A stretch of 37,437 bases of DNA from RGIG4608 sp964413365. GTDB lineage: Bacteria > Bacillota > Clostridia > Oscillospirales > CAG-272. The stretch lies in NCBI GenBank assembly GCA_964413365.1, contig CAYPRM010000014.1, forward strand, positions 1 to 37,437. Direction: 5' to 3'. How positions within the stretch are numbered: position 1 is the stretch's first letter; each line of letters starts with the position of its first letter. The notes below the pieces were generated by a model. It had not been told where the DNA came from. It saw nothing but the letters and a program-made list of their open reading frames with translations, and did no database searches. This document shows positions 13,874 through 22,219 of the stretch, one piece after another. The position numbers and the translations under genes are program-made.

Positions 13874-15048
13874 ATTTCACCGAGCAGGAACGCCCTTGCC
13901 TCCTCGTATTCCTGCCTTGCAATGTCGGCACGCTTGAGATTTGCGGGAGTGCTCGGACGCTTTATTGCGCGCAGCAAAATATTTTTCGGTGTCTCCTCGG
14001 GATCTATCAGCTCCACCGCTACGCAGGCGTAGTTGTTTGCCTCAAGCCTCTTGAGTCTGAGCGCGTCCGTCGCCGCATCGCAGAGCTTCTGTCTTAGCAT
14101 CGAGTGCTGAGTTATGAAGGAGAGTGGCTTGCAGCTTATGGTGTGATTTAGCTCGTGATGACAGCAGGGAGTTGAGAGTATCACCCTCGCCCCCTCCGAT
14201 ATTGCCTTGTCAATGACGATATCCGTCGCCACATCGCAGGCGTGCAGGCTTATCACAAGATCGGGCGTGCGCTCGCAGACGTATTTCGATATATCCTCGC
14301 AGAAGAAATGCAGACCGTCAAAGCCAAGCTCCCTCGACACACGCTCGCAGTATTCTATCACGTCGGATTTGAGATCGACGCCGTACATCGCGACCTTCCT
14401 GCCGCAGACCTTTGTGAGGTAATAGTACACCGCAAAGGAAAGGTAGCTCTTGCCACAGCAGAGATCGTAAACGACTATCTCCCCCTCGCTCGGGAGATGG
14501 GGATATATGTCGCGGACGTTCTCAACGAATTTGTTTATCTGACGGAATTTCGACTGTCTCTTGTCGTGGACTCTGCCATTTTTGTCGCTCACGCCGAGGT
14601 GAATGAGAAATTCCGCATCCGCAGGAATGAGGTAGCTTTTCACCTTGTCGTTTCCTGACACCTCCGCTTTTTTCGCCTCCGCAGAGTCGAGCGCGCGTGA
14701 TAGCTTCTGCACCCCGATCAGCGTTACCTTGCCCGAGGCGGATTCCTTGTATTCACATTCGCCAAGCGAAGTGATAAGGTTGACCTGCATAAAGGGGAAG
14801 CCTATCTCGCAGAGGCGTTCCGTTTGGGAAACATCAAGCGGTATGTTCTCGTGCTTTGCCTTGTTGTCAGTATAAAAGCTCTCCGCCTGAAGGCACAGAC
14901 GCCCCGAGATGAGCCTCGGAGATACGACCGTGCGCCTTATCTCTCCGCCCCTCGGACGTGAGAGCACAGCCTTCTTCAGCAGTCCCTTCTGCGCCGAGAG
15001 AATGAGCAGGGACATTATCTCGTGCATACCCTCGCTCCTGTCGGTCAT
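13870..15048 (-). CDS. SAM-dependent methyltransferase (Methyltransf_32 type)
   Basis: 392 residues. The N-terminal ~150 residues are unassigned; from about 165 it is a class I methyltransferase of the Methyltransf_32 group (the domain also found in eukaryotic METTL25-like proteins): KFRQINKFVENV lead-in, SAM-binding YDLCCGKSYLSFAVYYYL, acidic strand GVDLKSDVIEYC, LVISLHACDVATD and the characteristic STPCCHHEL motif. The substrate is not established; RNA is the usual guess for this group. Start ATG overlaps the stop of the DUF3006 gene (ATGA at 15045-15048) and its own stop overlaps the start of the FolC-like gene (ATGA at 13870-13873), so three proteins are translationally coupled. Confidence 0.8.
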   Translation of the reverse strand: MTDRSEGMHEIMSLLILSAQKGLLKKAVLSRPRGGEIRRTVVSPRLISGRLCLQAESFYTDNKAKHENIPLDVSQTERLCEIGFPFMQVNLITSLGECEYKESASGKVTLIGVQKLSRALDSAEAKKAEVSGNDKVKSYLIPADAEFLIHLGVSDKNGRVHDKRQSKFRQINKFVENVRDIYPHLPSEGEIVVYDLCCGKSYLSFAVYYYLTKVCGRKVAMYGVDLKSDVIEYCERVSRELGFDGLHFFCEDISKYVCERTPDLVISLHACDVATDIVIDKAISEGARVILSTPCCHHELNHTISCKPLSFITQHSMLRQKLCDAATDALRLKRLEANNYACVAVELIDPEETPKNILLRAIKRPSTPANLKRADIARQEYEEARAFLLGEI

Positions 15049-15305
15049 TTTCCGTCTACCCCCCTGCGCTTGCAGGCGTGAAAGAGCCTGCTCATCCTTT
15101 TTGAAACGCTCTCCTTGACCGCCTCCGTCTCCTCGCGAAGGAGGGAGGGGGAGGAAAAGCTCTCCCCGTCGTATTCGACGGTGAAGATATCGTTCTCACG
15201 CATATCGCCGAGGACGGAGCTTGGTATCTCGTATCTTTTGTCATTTTCGTCGAGGCAGACCGCAAGTCCCTCCTCGTATCTGTCAAGTGTAAGCTTTAAT
15301 TTCAT
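15045..15305 (-). CDS. DUF3006 family small protein
   Basis: 86 residues: MKLKLTLDRYEEGLAVCLDE, then EIPSSVLGD and NDIFTVEYDGESF. The opening Leu-Asp-Arg-Tyr-Glu-x-x-x-Ala-Val pattern followed by a proline-containing strand is that of DUF3006, a small beta-rich domain in Firmicutes often encoded next to enzymes or secreted hydrolases. Function unknown. The helical, basic tail (SVSKRMSRLFHACKRRG) is longer than the domain needs. SD AGGATAAA precedes ATG. It lies 18 bases after asd and overlaps the methyltransferase by four bases. Confidence 0.75.
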   Translation of the reverse strand: MKLKLTLDRYEEGLAVCLDENDKRYEIPSSVLGDMRENDIFTVEYDGESFSSPSLLREETEAVKESVSKRMSRLFHACKRRGVDGK

Positions 15306-15323
15306 TTTATCCTATCCATATCC

Positions 15324-16403
15324 TTATTTTCTGTCAAGATATCCCTTGCTGTAAAGCAGCTCCGCGATCAGCACCGCCCCACCTGCCGCACCGCGTAGGG
15401 TGTTGTGGGAGAGCCCGACAAATTTGTAGTCGAACAGCGAGTCCTCACGAAGCCTTCCGACGGAGATGCCCATACCGCCGTAAAGCTCGCGGTCGAGCCT
15501 TACCTGCGGACGGTCGTCCTCGTCGAAATATGTTATAAATTGCCTCGGCGCGTGCGGCAGGGAAAGACGCTGTGCCTCACCCTCAAAATCCGCCCAAGCC
15601 TTGAGGATCTCCGACCTCGTGGGCTTTTTTCTGAATTTCACAAACACCGCCGCCGTGTGTCCGTCGGTAACGGGAACGCGGATGCATTGCGTGCTGATCC
15701 TTATCTTGTTCGTGGGAACGATCACGCCGCCCTCCACCTCACCCCAGATCTTGAGAGGCTCCTGCTCGCTCTTTTCCTCCTCGCCTGCAATGTAGGGAAT
15801 AACGTTGTCGACCATCTCCCCCCATTCCGCGAAGGTCTTGCCCGCGCCCGAGATCGCCTGATAGGTCGTCGCAATGACCTCATATGGCTCGTAGGGAAGC
15901 AGGGGAGTGAGAGCGGGAACGTAGGACTGTATCGAGCAGTTTGGCTTGACGGCAATAAATCCGTGGGACGTGCCGAGTCTGCGCCTCTGCGTCTCGATGA
16001 CGGCAAGATGCTCGGGATTTATCTCGGGTATCACCATGGGAACATCGGGCATACCGCGATTTGCAGAGTTGTTTGAAATAACGGGCAGCTCCGCACGCGC
16101 GTATCTTTCCTCAAGCTCACGTGTGGCGTCCTTCTTCAGACTCACCGCGCAAAATACGAGATCGCAGGCGTCAGCGAGAGCCTCCACGTCGTTTGCATCG
16201 AGCACTACCATCTCCGAAATGCTCTCGGGAATTGGCTGTGCCATTCTCCAACGCCCCGATACGGCGTCAGCGTACCGACATCCCGCGCTCCGCTCCGATG
16301 CGGCGAGGGCGCTTATCTCAAAATACGGATGCTCCGAGAGCAGGCAGATCAGCCTCTGACCGACCATGCCCGTAGCACCGACGATTCCTACTCTTTTTTT
16401 CAT
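15324..16403 (-). CDS. asd: Aspartate-semialdehyde dehydrogenase (archaeal/fungal-type)
   Basis: 359 residues from ATG at 16403, selected because TGGAGA lies 6 bases ahead; two upstream in-frame ATGs lack an SD. It reduces aspartyl phosphate to the semialdehyde with NADPH for lysine, threonine, methionine and cell-wall diaminopimelate. NADP-binding GIVGATGMVGQRL is at 5-17; the catalytic Cys is in VKPNCSIQSYV; the acid/base His is in VPVTDGHTAAVF. The spacing, the NCSIQ motif and length place it in the archaeal/fungal-type branch, which occurs in several Clostridia, rather than the E. coli type (NCTV/ILM). It sits between rsmI and a DUF3006 gene; no lys/dap genes are adjacent. Confidence 0.9.
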   Translation of the reverse strand: MKKRVGIVGATGMVGQRLICLLSEHPYFEISALAASERSAGCRYADAVSGRWRMAQPIPESISEMVVLDANDVEALADACDLVFCAVSLKKDATRELEERYARAELPVISNNSANRGMPDVPMVIPEINPEHLAVIETQRRRLGTSHGFIAVKPNCSIQSYVPALTPLLPYEPYEVIATTYQAISGAGKTFAEWGEMVDNVIPYIAGEEEKSEQEPLKIWGEVEGGVIVPTNKIRISTQCIRVPVTDGHTAAVFVKFRKKPTRSEILKAWADFEGEAQRLSLPHAPRQFITYFDEDDRPQVRLDRELYGGMGISVGRLREDSLFDYKFVGLSHNTLRGAAGGAVLIAELLYSKGYLDRK

Positions 16404-16449
16404 AGCAGTCTCCATTCTGCCACCGCCTTGTGGCATTTATTCTGTGAGA

Positions 16450-17346
16450 TCAGGTGCAGATCTCCTTATATATTATGCTCTTGTGAACTCCACGGTCCTT
16501 GGCGCATTGCTTTATCGCATCCTTTTGAGAGAGCCCCGACGCGACGTATGCCGCAACGTGCTCCGAGATGCTAAGACCGCTGAAATCCATTCCGCGCGAC
16601 GCCTCTGACGGAGATCCGCCCTCAACGACGAGAACGTATTCACCTCTCGGCTCGTGCTCTGTGTAATATTCAATAGCAGAGGCAAGCGTCAGACGCAATA
16701 CCTCCTCATTTTTCTTTGTCAGCTCACGGCAAAGTGAGATCCTGCGCTCCCCACCGAATGCGGCACACATATCCTCAAGCGTTGTGCGGAGCTTGTGCGG
16801 CGCCTCATGAAGGATCATCGTCCGCTCCTCAAGAGAGAGGAGCTCAAGCCTCTCACGCCTCTCCGATCTGTCCGCGGAGAGAAAGCCCTCAAAGACGAAT
16901 CTCCCCGTCGGGAGCCCCGAGAGCGTCAGTGCAGCTATCCCTGCGCACGCCCCGGGAATACTCGTAACGGGTATCCCACGCTCAATACAGAGCGCGACCA
17001 TATCCTCACCCGGATCACTTATCGCAGGCGTGCCTGCGTCGGTGATCAGAGCACAGCTCTCACCGCTCTCGAGCCTTTTGGCGATCTGCTCGCCGCGCTC
17101 GCGCTTGTTGTGCTCAAAATATGATATCATCGGCTTTTTGATGCCGAAATGCGATAATAATCTCATTGAATTTCGCGTGTCCTCCGCGGCGATGAAGTCC
17201 ACCTCGGAGAGCACCTTTAGCGCACGCTCGGAGAGATCGGCAAGATTGCCTATCGGAGTTGCCACGAGGTAGAGCGTGCCGTCCTCGACCTTGTTCTTTT
17301 CCTCTGTGTCAGAGGGGAGGGGGACGTTATGTACATCTTCGTTCAT
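16450..17346 (-). CDS. rsmI: 16S rRNA (cytidine-1402 2'-O)-methyltransferase
   Basis: 298 residues from ATG at 17346, which has SD AAAGGAG 5 bases upstream (the in-frame ATG at 17361 precedes the SD). RsmI methylates C1402 of 16S rRNA at the 2'-O in the decoding centre together with RsmH. It shows the tetrapyrrole-methylase fold: GTLYLVATPIGNLADLS near residue 23, AAEDTRNSMRLL, the SAM loop LITDAGTPAISDPG and the PGACAGIAALTLSGLP segment with FVFEGFL. All family hallmarks are present. First gene of the run rsmI-asd-DUF3006-methyltransferase-FolC-like; 46 bases separate it from asd. An amidase gene is divergent, 66 bases away. Confidence 0.93.
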   Translation of the reverse strand: MNEDVHNVPLPSDTEEKNKVEDGTLYLVATPIGNLADLSERALKVLSEVDFIAAEDTRNSMRLLSHFGIKKPMISYFEHNKRERGEQIAKRLESGESCALITDAGTPAISDPGEDMVALCIERGIPVTSIPGACAGIAALTLSGLPTGRFVFEGFLSADRSERRERLELLSLEERTMILHEAPHKLRTTLEDMCAAFGGERRISLCRELTKKNEEVLRLTLASAIEYYTEHEPRGEYVLVVEGGSPSEASRGMDFSGLSISEHVAAYVASGLSQKDAIKQCAKDRGVHKSIIYKEICT

Positions 17347-17412
17347 ATATGCTCCTTTCACTCTCCCATTCGTTTAGCATAGAATGGTAATAATAAAACC
17401 TTGGGGGTATCT

Positions 17413-17979
17413 ATGGCTATAAAAATATATATTGATCAGGGACATAATCCCACCTCTCCGAATGCAGGAGCGGAGGGAAACGGGCTTGCCGAGCAGGACA
17501 TAACCTTTGATGTCGGTCTGCGCCTTGCGGAGCTGCTGCTGTCCAACGGTAGCTTTGAGATAAGGCTATCACGCCCGACGCCCGAGACCAGCCTCGGCAC
17601 GACTAACGCAGGAAGCCTACGCGTCCGCGTCGCCGAGGCAAATGCCTTTGGAGCGGACTATTTTGTGAGCCTGCACGCAAATGCGTCGAGCAATTCGACC
17701 GCCACGGGAAGCGAGATCCTTGTGTTCCGCACCCCGAGCGTCGCCTCCGAGCTTGGGGAGGATATGCTCCTCTGGCTCAATAGGCTCACGGGACTGCGAA
17801 ACCGCGGAATAGTGGAGCGACCGGGGCTATATGTGCTCAGAAAAACGGTGATGCCTGCCGTGCTCGTCGAGATGGGCTTTATCACGAATCCCAATGACGC
17901 AAGCCTTATGAATAATAGCCCCGAGCTGTTTGCAGAGGGTATTTATAATGGAATACTGCAATACACGGGGCTACTTTGA
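17413..17979 (+). CDS. N-acetylmuramoyl-L-alanine amidase (Amidase_3), no signal peptide
   Basis: 188 residues from ATG 17413 (GGGGG 5 bases upstream); a TTG at 17401 would lie inside the SD. The whole protein is one Amidase_3 domain: first zinc His in IYIDQGHNP, Glu in GLAEQDITFD, second zinc His in VSLHANASS, and the catalytic Glu in VLVEMGFITNPND. It cleaves the amide between MurNAc and the stem peptide. No signal peptide or wall-binding domain is seen, so it is either released on lysis, exported unconventionally, or acts on internal wall fragments or in forespores (inference). The possible promoter TTCACT-17-TAGAAT (17357-17385) is weak and overlaps the rsmI start region. It is alone on its strand between two minus-strand clusters. 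Confidence 0.9.
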   Translation: MAIKIYIDQGHNPTSPNAGAEGNGLAEQDITFDVGLRLAELLLSNGSFEIRLSRPTPETSLGTTNAGSLRVRVAEANAFGADYFVSLHANASSNSTATGSEILVFRTPSVASELGEDMLLWLNRLTGLRNRGIVERPGLYVLRKTVMPAVLVEMGFITNPNDASLMNNSPELFAEGIYNGILQYTGLL

Positions 17980-18006
17980 TCGGATAATTCTATATCATAT
18001 CGGTAT

Positions 18007-19998
18007 TTAATTGCACATCTTAAGGAATTCTTCCTCGTCGATGACCTTTATTCCAAGAGCCCTTGCGCGAGTGAGTTTTGAGCCTGCATCCTCACCTGCG
18101 AGTACGATGCTCGTCCTTGAGGATACCGAGCCTGAGACCTTGCCACCGCGAGCCTTGATCATCTCGCTCGCCGCATCACGGCTCATCGAGGGGAGCGTGC
18201 CCGTGAGCACGAAGGTCATTCCCGAAAATCGGTCGTCGCTCTGCTCAAATACGGCGCGCGTTTCTATCCCAAGCTCCGTGAGCTTTCTGCATAGCTCGGC
18301 GCTTTGCGGATGGCTGAAGAAATTCACCACGCACTCGGCTGTTACCGTACCGACGTCGGGTATCTCGCATAGCTCCTCCACGCTCGCACACATGAGAGCG
18401 TCAAGCGTGCCGTAGTGCCGCGCGAGCTCCTCCGCCGCCACCTCGCCGATATTTCTGATCCCGAGCGCGTAGATAAGACGCTCAAGACCTGCACTCTTTG
18501 AATTGTTTATTGATGAAATGAGCTTTTGCGCACTGCGCTTGCCCATTCTGTCGATCCTCTCTAATTCCTCGGCGGTGAGCAGATAAAGATCCGCACAGTC
18601 GTGTATAAGTCCTGCATCGAGCAGTGAGGAAACTATCTGAGGACCAAGACCGTCAATGCCCATCGCACCCTTTGACGCAAAATGCTCAATGCTCCGCGAG
18701 AGCTGGGCAGGGCAGGACGCGTTGGTACAGCGTATCGCCGCGCCGTCGTTCTCGTCCCTGATAACAGGCTCACCGCAGGAGGGGCAACGCTCGGGCATAT
18801 AAAATTCTCTCTCTCCGCCGTTGCGAAGCTCGGGGTGTGCGCATATCACCTCGGGAATTATGTCGCCCGCCTTACGAAGGGTAACAGTATCGCCGAGCAT
18901 TATTCCGCGCTCACGGATAAAATCAAGATTGTGAAGAGTTGCACGCGAAACGGTCGTTCCTGCAAGCCTTACGGGCTCGAGTATCGCCGTCGGAGTCAGA
19001 ACTCCCGTCCTGCCGACCGCTATCGAGATGTCTACGAGCCTTGTCTGCTTTTCCTCGGGAGGAAATTTGTACGCGACCGCCCACCTCGGTGTATTCGTAC
19101 CCTCGCCCACACGCACTCTGTCGGGCAGGCTGTCAAGCTTGATGACCACACCGTCAATGTCGTAGGGAAGTTCACTTCTGCGCTCTCCGAGAAGCCTTAT
19201 ATGGTCTATTATCTCGTCGTAGCTCGTTGCGAGCACCCTGTCACGCAGAACGGTGAAGCCCATCTCGCCTATCCTGTCGAGCGTATTGCTGTGGGAGAGC
19301 GGAGTTCTGCCATCTCCCCAGATATCGCCCGATTGGAGATTGAAAATAAAGATATCCAGCCGCCTCTGGGCACAGATCCTCGGATCGAGCTGACGGAGCG
19401 AGCCTGCCGCGGCGTTTCTCGGATTTGCGAGTAGGGGAGCGCCCTCGCGCTCGCGCTCCTCATTCAGTGCGTAAAACACCTTGCGCGGCATATAGACCTC
19501 TCCACGCAGGCAGAAGGTCAGAGGCTCGTCCACGGAGAGCGGTATCGAGCCTATCGTTTTTATATTTCCCGTAACGTTTTCCCCCACCGTGCCGTCTCCG
19601 CGAGTAGCGCCGACCGTGAGCCTTCCGCCCTCGTAGGTCAGAGCAACGGAGAGACCGTCGATCTTGGGCTCAACGGAAAACGTGGGGTGCTCCACGAGTG
19701 CGGACATGCGCTCGACGAACTCCCCGACCTCCTCGAAGGAGAAAACGTCCGAGAGGGAATTCATCTGCACCTCGTGCGTTACCTTCTCAAATTTGTCGAG
19801 CGGTTTTCCACCGACTCTGCAGGTGGGGGACGTGGGATCGTGGTATTCGGGATGCTCCTCCTCAAGACGCACGAGCTCCGCATAGAGCCTGTCGTACTCG
19901 AAGTCCGATATTTCGGGGCTGTCGTAAACGTAATAGCGCTTTGCGTGATAGGTGAGAGTCTTTCTCAGCTCCCTTATTCTTTTTTCTACCTCGTTCAT
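18007..19998 (-). CDS. ligA: DNA ligase, NAD+-dependent
   Basis: 663 residues from the second of two ATGs (20004 and 19998); GGGAGG abuts the first and is correctly spaced for the second. Essential ligase sealing nicks in replication and repair. Order: Ia domain with the NAD-binding YDxxDY-type helix (YYVYDSPEISDFEYDRLY), adenylation domain with active-site Lys112 in EPKIDGLS, OB fold, the four-Cys zinc finger CPSCGEP...CTNASC, helix-hairpin-helix region and a C-terminal BRCT (FVLTGTLPSMSRD ... GGKVSGSVS). Full length and intact. It follows a P-loop kinase by 31 bases and probably shares its transcript. No clear terminator follows in the 27 bases to the convergent amidase stop. Confidence 0.96.
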   Translation of the reverse strand: MNEVEKRIRELRKTLTYHAKRYYVYDSPEISDFEYDRLYAELVRLEEEHPEYHDPTSPTCRVGGKPLDKFEKVTHEVQMNSLSDVFSFEEVGEFVERMSALVEHPTFSVEPKIDGLSVALTYEGGRLTVGATRGDGTVGENVTGNIKTIGSIPLSVDEPLTFCLRGEVYMPRKVFYALNEEREREGAPLLANPRNAAAGSLRQLDPRICAQRRLDIFIFNLQSGDIWGDGRTPLSHSNTLDRIGEMGFTVLRDRVLATSYDEIIDHIRLLGERRSELPYDIDGVVIKLDSLPDRVRVGEGTNTPRWAVAYKFPPEEKQTRLVDISIAVGRTGVLTPTAILEPVRLAGTTVSRATLHNLDFIRERGIMLGDTVTLRKAGDIIPEVICAHPELRNGGEREFYMPERCPSCGEPVIRDENDGAAIRCTNASCPAQLSRSIEHFASKGAMGIDGLGPQIVSSLLDAGLIHDCADLYLLTAEELERIDRMGKRSAQKLISSINNSKSAGLERLIYALGIRNIGEVAAEELARHYGTLDALMCASVEELCEIPDVGTVTAECVVNFFSHPQSAELCRKLTELGIETRAVFEQSDDRFSGMTFVLTGTLPSMSRDAASEMIKARGGKVSGSVSSRTSIVLAGEDAGSKLTRARALGIKVIDEEEFLKMCN

Positions 19999-20029
19999 AT
20001 TCATCCTCCCTTTGCAGAGTAAAAGATCA

Positions 20030-20608
20030 TTAGCTGAGCAGAGTCTCCGAGATCCTGTTCATTGATTCCTCAAATTCCTTGTCATTCGAGTTGTAGAACT
20101 TGATAAGGCAATCGGAAAGTGAGGGTATGGAGGGCGTGGAATAGTCCCTGCTTGCGACGTATTCGTCCCAGTTTGCAAGCTTCCACGTATCCCTTGGGGA
20201 ATTTCTTTCTATCATTCTGCGGTGCGTTACCTCAATATCTGTAACCACCCAGATAACTGCAAGCTCCGCATCTCTCTGCGCGAGCTTTTCCTTGAGCGCA
20301 CTAATGTACGCATCATTTCTTACCTCCCTTGTGAAGGGGGCATTGAGCAGCACGAGATCCGCATATTCGAGAGCCTCGAAGCCGATGTCAAGTATCGCCT
20401 CGTACTCAAAATTTCTGATATTGTCCTCAAAGAACTGGCTCGAGCGGTTTATAGGCTCTCCGCCTGCGAGAAAAACTCGGTTCGAGAGCGGAATGAGCGC
20501 GTCCTTGTCAAGATATACTACGTGGGGCAGCTTTTTGGCAAGCGCCTTGGAAACGTGCGTCTTGCCCGATGCCGGCGGTGAGGTTACTAAAATGAGTCTT
20601 TTTTTCAT
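20030..20608 (-). CDS. P-loop kinase-like ATPase with altered Walker A
   Basis: 192 residues from ATG at 20608, giving MKKRLILVTSPPASGKTHV; AGGAG is 12 bases upstream, a slightly long spacing. The Walker A reads S-x4-G-K-T (Ser10, Lys16, Thr17), with serine where glycine normally starts the loop. A DKDAL segment (possible Walker B/substrate aspartate), DLVLLNAPFTRE, and the lid-like RMIERNSPRDTWK follow. This layout is that of small zeta-toxin/shikimate-kinase-like or chloramphenicol-phosphotransferase-like kinases often annotated AAA_33. No antitoxin-like gene is adjacent and the substrate is unknown. It is transcribed from the promoter at 20668-20696 and is followed by ligA. Confidence 0.7.
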   Translation of the reverse strand: MKKRLILVTSPPASGKTHVSKALAKKLPHVVYLDKDALIPLSNRVFLAGGEPINRSSQFFEDNIRNFEYEAILDIGFEALEYADLVLLNAPFTREVRNDAYISALKEKLAQRDAELAVIWVVTDIEVTHRRMIERNSPRDTWKLANWDEYVASRDYSTPSIPSLSDCLIKFYNSNDKEFEESMNRISETLLS

Positions 20609-20667
20609 TTTCTGATGAGTCTCCTGTTTTACACTTAATTTGTTTATATTATTTATACAACCTAAAT

Positions 20668-20696
20668 ATTCTATCACAACTCGTAAAAAAAGTCAA
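20668..20696 (-). promoter_or_regulatory. Promoter of the kinase-ligA unit
   Basis: Minus strand TTGACT (20691-20696), 17-base spacer, TAGAAT (20668-20673); about 60 bases ahead of the kinase start. Confidence 0.7.
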
Positions 20697-20754
20697 TAAT
20701 TCGTTGAATTATTGTCGAAAAGTTGTCAAAAAAATGCGAAAAAAACGCAAAAAA

Positions 20755-20799
20755 ATGCGTAAAAAAGCGGCTGTAAAGAGTAGATATCCTTACAGCCGC
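20755..20799 (-). terminator. Terminator of murA
   Basis: Ten-bp stem GCGGCTGTAA (20767-20776) / TTACAGCCGC (20790-20799) seven bases after the murA stop; read on the minus strand it is followed by TTTTTTACGCATTTTTTT. Confidence 0.93.
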
Positions 20800-20805
20800 C
20801 ACAGA

Positions 20806-22083
20806 TCATATAAAAGCGTTCTCGTCGACGTACACCTTCGAGATGTCCGCACCGAGCTCACGGAGCTTTCCGACAATGTCGAGATATCCGCGTTCTATGG
20901 TGAAGATGTCCGTGATCTCCGTCTCACCCTCCGCAATAAGTCCTGCTATGACGATAGCCGCACCTGCTCGCAGATCCGTGGACTTGACCGACGCGCCGTG
21001 GAGCCTCCGCACACCGTGGAAGGCGGCAAATGGCTCATTGACCGTGATCTGCGCCCCCATCTTTTCAAGCTCCTTTACGTATTTGAAGCGATTTTTCCAG
21101 ATGGTCTCGTAAACGGTGCTGTCTCCGCGTGCGACACAGAGAAGCGTTGAAAACTGCGGATGCATATCCGTCGGGAAGCCTGGGTAGGGAAGCGTCTGTA
21201 TGTTCGTTGGGCGAAGCTCGCCGTTCGATCTGACGGTGATATAGTCGTCGAAGGTCTCGATACGCACGCCCATCTCCGAGAGCTTGGCGGAGATTATCTC
21301 AAGGTGCTTTGGTATAACGCCCCTGATATTGACCTCGCCACCCGTTGCGGCAACGGCGGTCATATATGTTCCTGCCTCTATCATATCGGGAATTATATCG
21401 TATGTACAGCCGTGAAGGCTCTTGACGCCCTCTATCTTTATTATGCTCGTGCCCGCACCCTTGATGCTCGCACCGCAGGTGTTAAGGAAGTTCGCAAGGT
21501 CGACGATGTGTGGCTCTCTTGCCGCATTCTCAATGACCGTGTGCCCCTCAGCGAGCGTGGCGGCAAGCATAAGATTTACCGTTGCACCGACCGATGAGAT
21601 GTCAAAGTATATGGAATTGCCCGAAAGACCGTTCGACGCCTCGGCATAGACGTATTCCGCGTCCTGCGAGACGGTGGCACCGAGAGCCTCAAAGCCCTTG
21701 ATGTGCATATCTATCGGACGTGTGCCGAAATTGCACCCACCCGGGTAGCCGACCTTCGACCTGCCGAATCTGGCAAGCTCCGCACCGATAAGATAGGTCG
21801 AGCCCCTCATTTTTGAAACGAGATCGTACGGCGACGCACCACCCGTAAGGCAGGATGTGTCGATCTCGACCGTCGTGTCATTGAGATAGGATATCCTTGC
21901 ACCCATGGCTTTGAGTATGTCAAAGCTCATAGTGATATCGCTGACCTTCGGCACGTTTTCAATTATACATTTATCTGCTGTCAGTATGGTCGCGAAGATG
22001 ATGGGAAGTGCGGCGTTCTTCATTCCGCTGATATAAACATCCCCGTGCAGCTCTTGCCCACCTCTGATTATTATTTTCTCCAT
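20806..22083 (-). CDS. murA: UDP-N-acetylglucosamine 1-carboxyvinyltransferase
   Basis: 425 residues from ATG at 22083; GGGGGA lies 8 bases ahead, whereas the ATG at 22092 directly abuts it. First committed step of peptidoglycan synthesis, transferring enolpyruvate from PEP to UDP-GlcNAc. Lys22-Asn23 are in MKNAALPI; the catalytic cysteine is Cys117 in YPGGCNFGTRPID, so the enzyme should be fosfomycin-sensitive (family knowledge: Cys-to-Asp gives resistance). GAxxKGAGT, IPDMIEAGT and GFPTDMHPQ are also conserved. Firmicutes often carry two copies (murAA/murAB); only this one is here. It has its own promoter region, with a 15-bp palindrome over the -10, and its own strong terminator. Confidence 0.95.
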   Translation of the reverse strand: MEKIIIRGGQELHGDVYISGMKNAALPIIFATILTADKCIIENVPKVSDITMSFDILKAMGARISYLNDTTVEIDTSCLTGGASPYDLVSKMRGSTYLIGAELARFGRSKVGYPGGCNFGTRPIDMHIKGFEALGATVSQDAEYVYAEASNGLSGNSIYFDISSVGATVNLMLAATLAEGHTVIENAAREPHIVDLANFLNTCGASIKGAGTSIIKIEGVKSLHGCTYDIIPDMIEAGTYMTAVAATGGEVNIRGVIPKHLEIISAKLSEMGVRIETFDDYITVRSNGELRPTNIQTLPYPGFPTDMHPQFSTLLCVARGDSTVYETIWKNRFKYVKELEKMGAQITVNEPFAAFHGVRRLHGASVKSTDLRAGAAIVIAGLIAEGETEITDIFTIERGYLDIVGKLRELGADISKVYVDENAFI

Positions 22084-22125
22084 ATATGCCATCCCCCAAG
22101 ATCAGGTAGTCGTTTTTTGTTCTCA

Positions 22126-22140
22126 ATGCTATTATAGCAT
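22126..22140 (-). promoter_or_regulatory. murA -10 box inside a perfect palindrome
   Basis: ATGCTATTATAGCAT is a perfect 7-1-7 inverted repeat. On the minus strand it contains the extended -10 TGCTATAAT (TATAAT at 22131-22136). The matching -35 is poor, which suits an activator- or repressor-controlled promoter. The palindrome could arise in part from the symmetry of the -10 box itself, so the operator role is tentative. Confidence 0.6.
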
Positions 22141-22166
22141 ATAATACGCAAAAAATAAATACCTTT

Positions 22167-22183
22167 TTGATCAATTTTGATCA
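22167..22183 (-). promoter_or_regulatory. Two TTGATCA boxes upstream of the murA promoter
   Basis: TTGATCAA (22167-22174) and TTGATCA (22177-22183) lie with centres 10 bases apart, on the same helical face, about 30-45 bases upstream of the murA -10. The pattern fits a regulator site near the -35 region; no regulator can be named. Confidence 0.4.
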
Positions 22184-22219
22184 TTTGATGAATAATTTTG
22201 CAGTCTGAATTTTCGGATA

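Noticed and set aside
20030..20608. Kinase considered as the toxin of a zeta-type toxin-antitoxin pair
   Set aside because: No small antitoxin gene is adjacent and it is co-transcribed with ligA.
20704..20770. A-rich tract with repeated AAAAAATGCG considered as a small gene or repeat element
   Set aside because: It is the T-run side of the murA terminator read on the other strand, with no start context.
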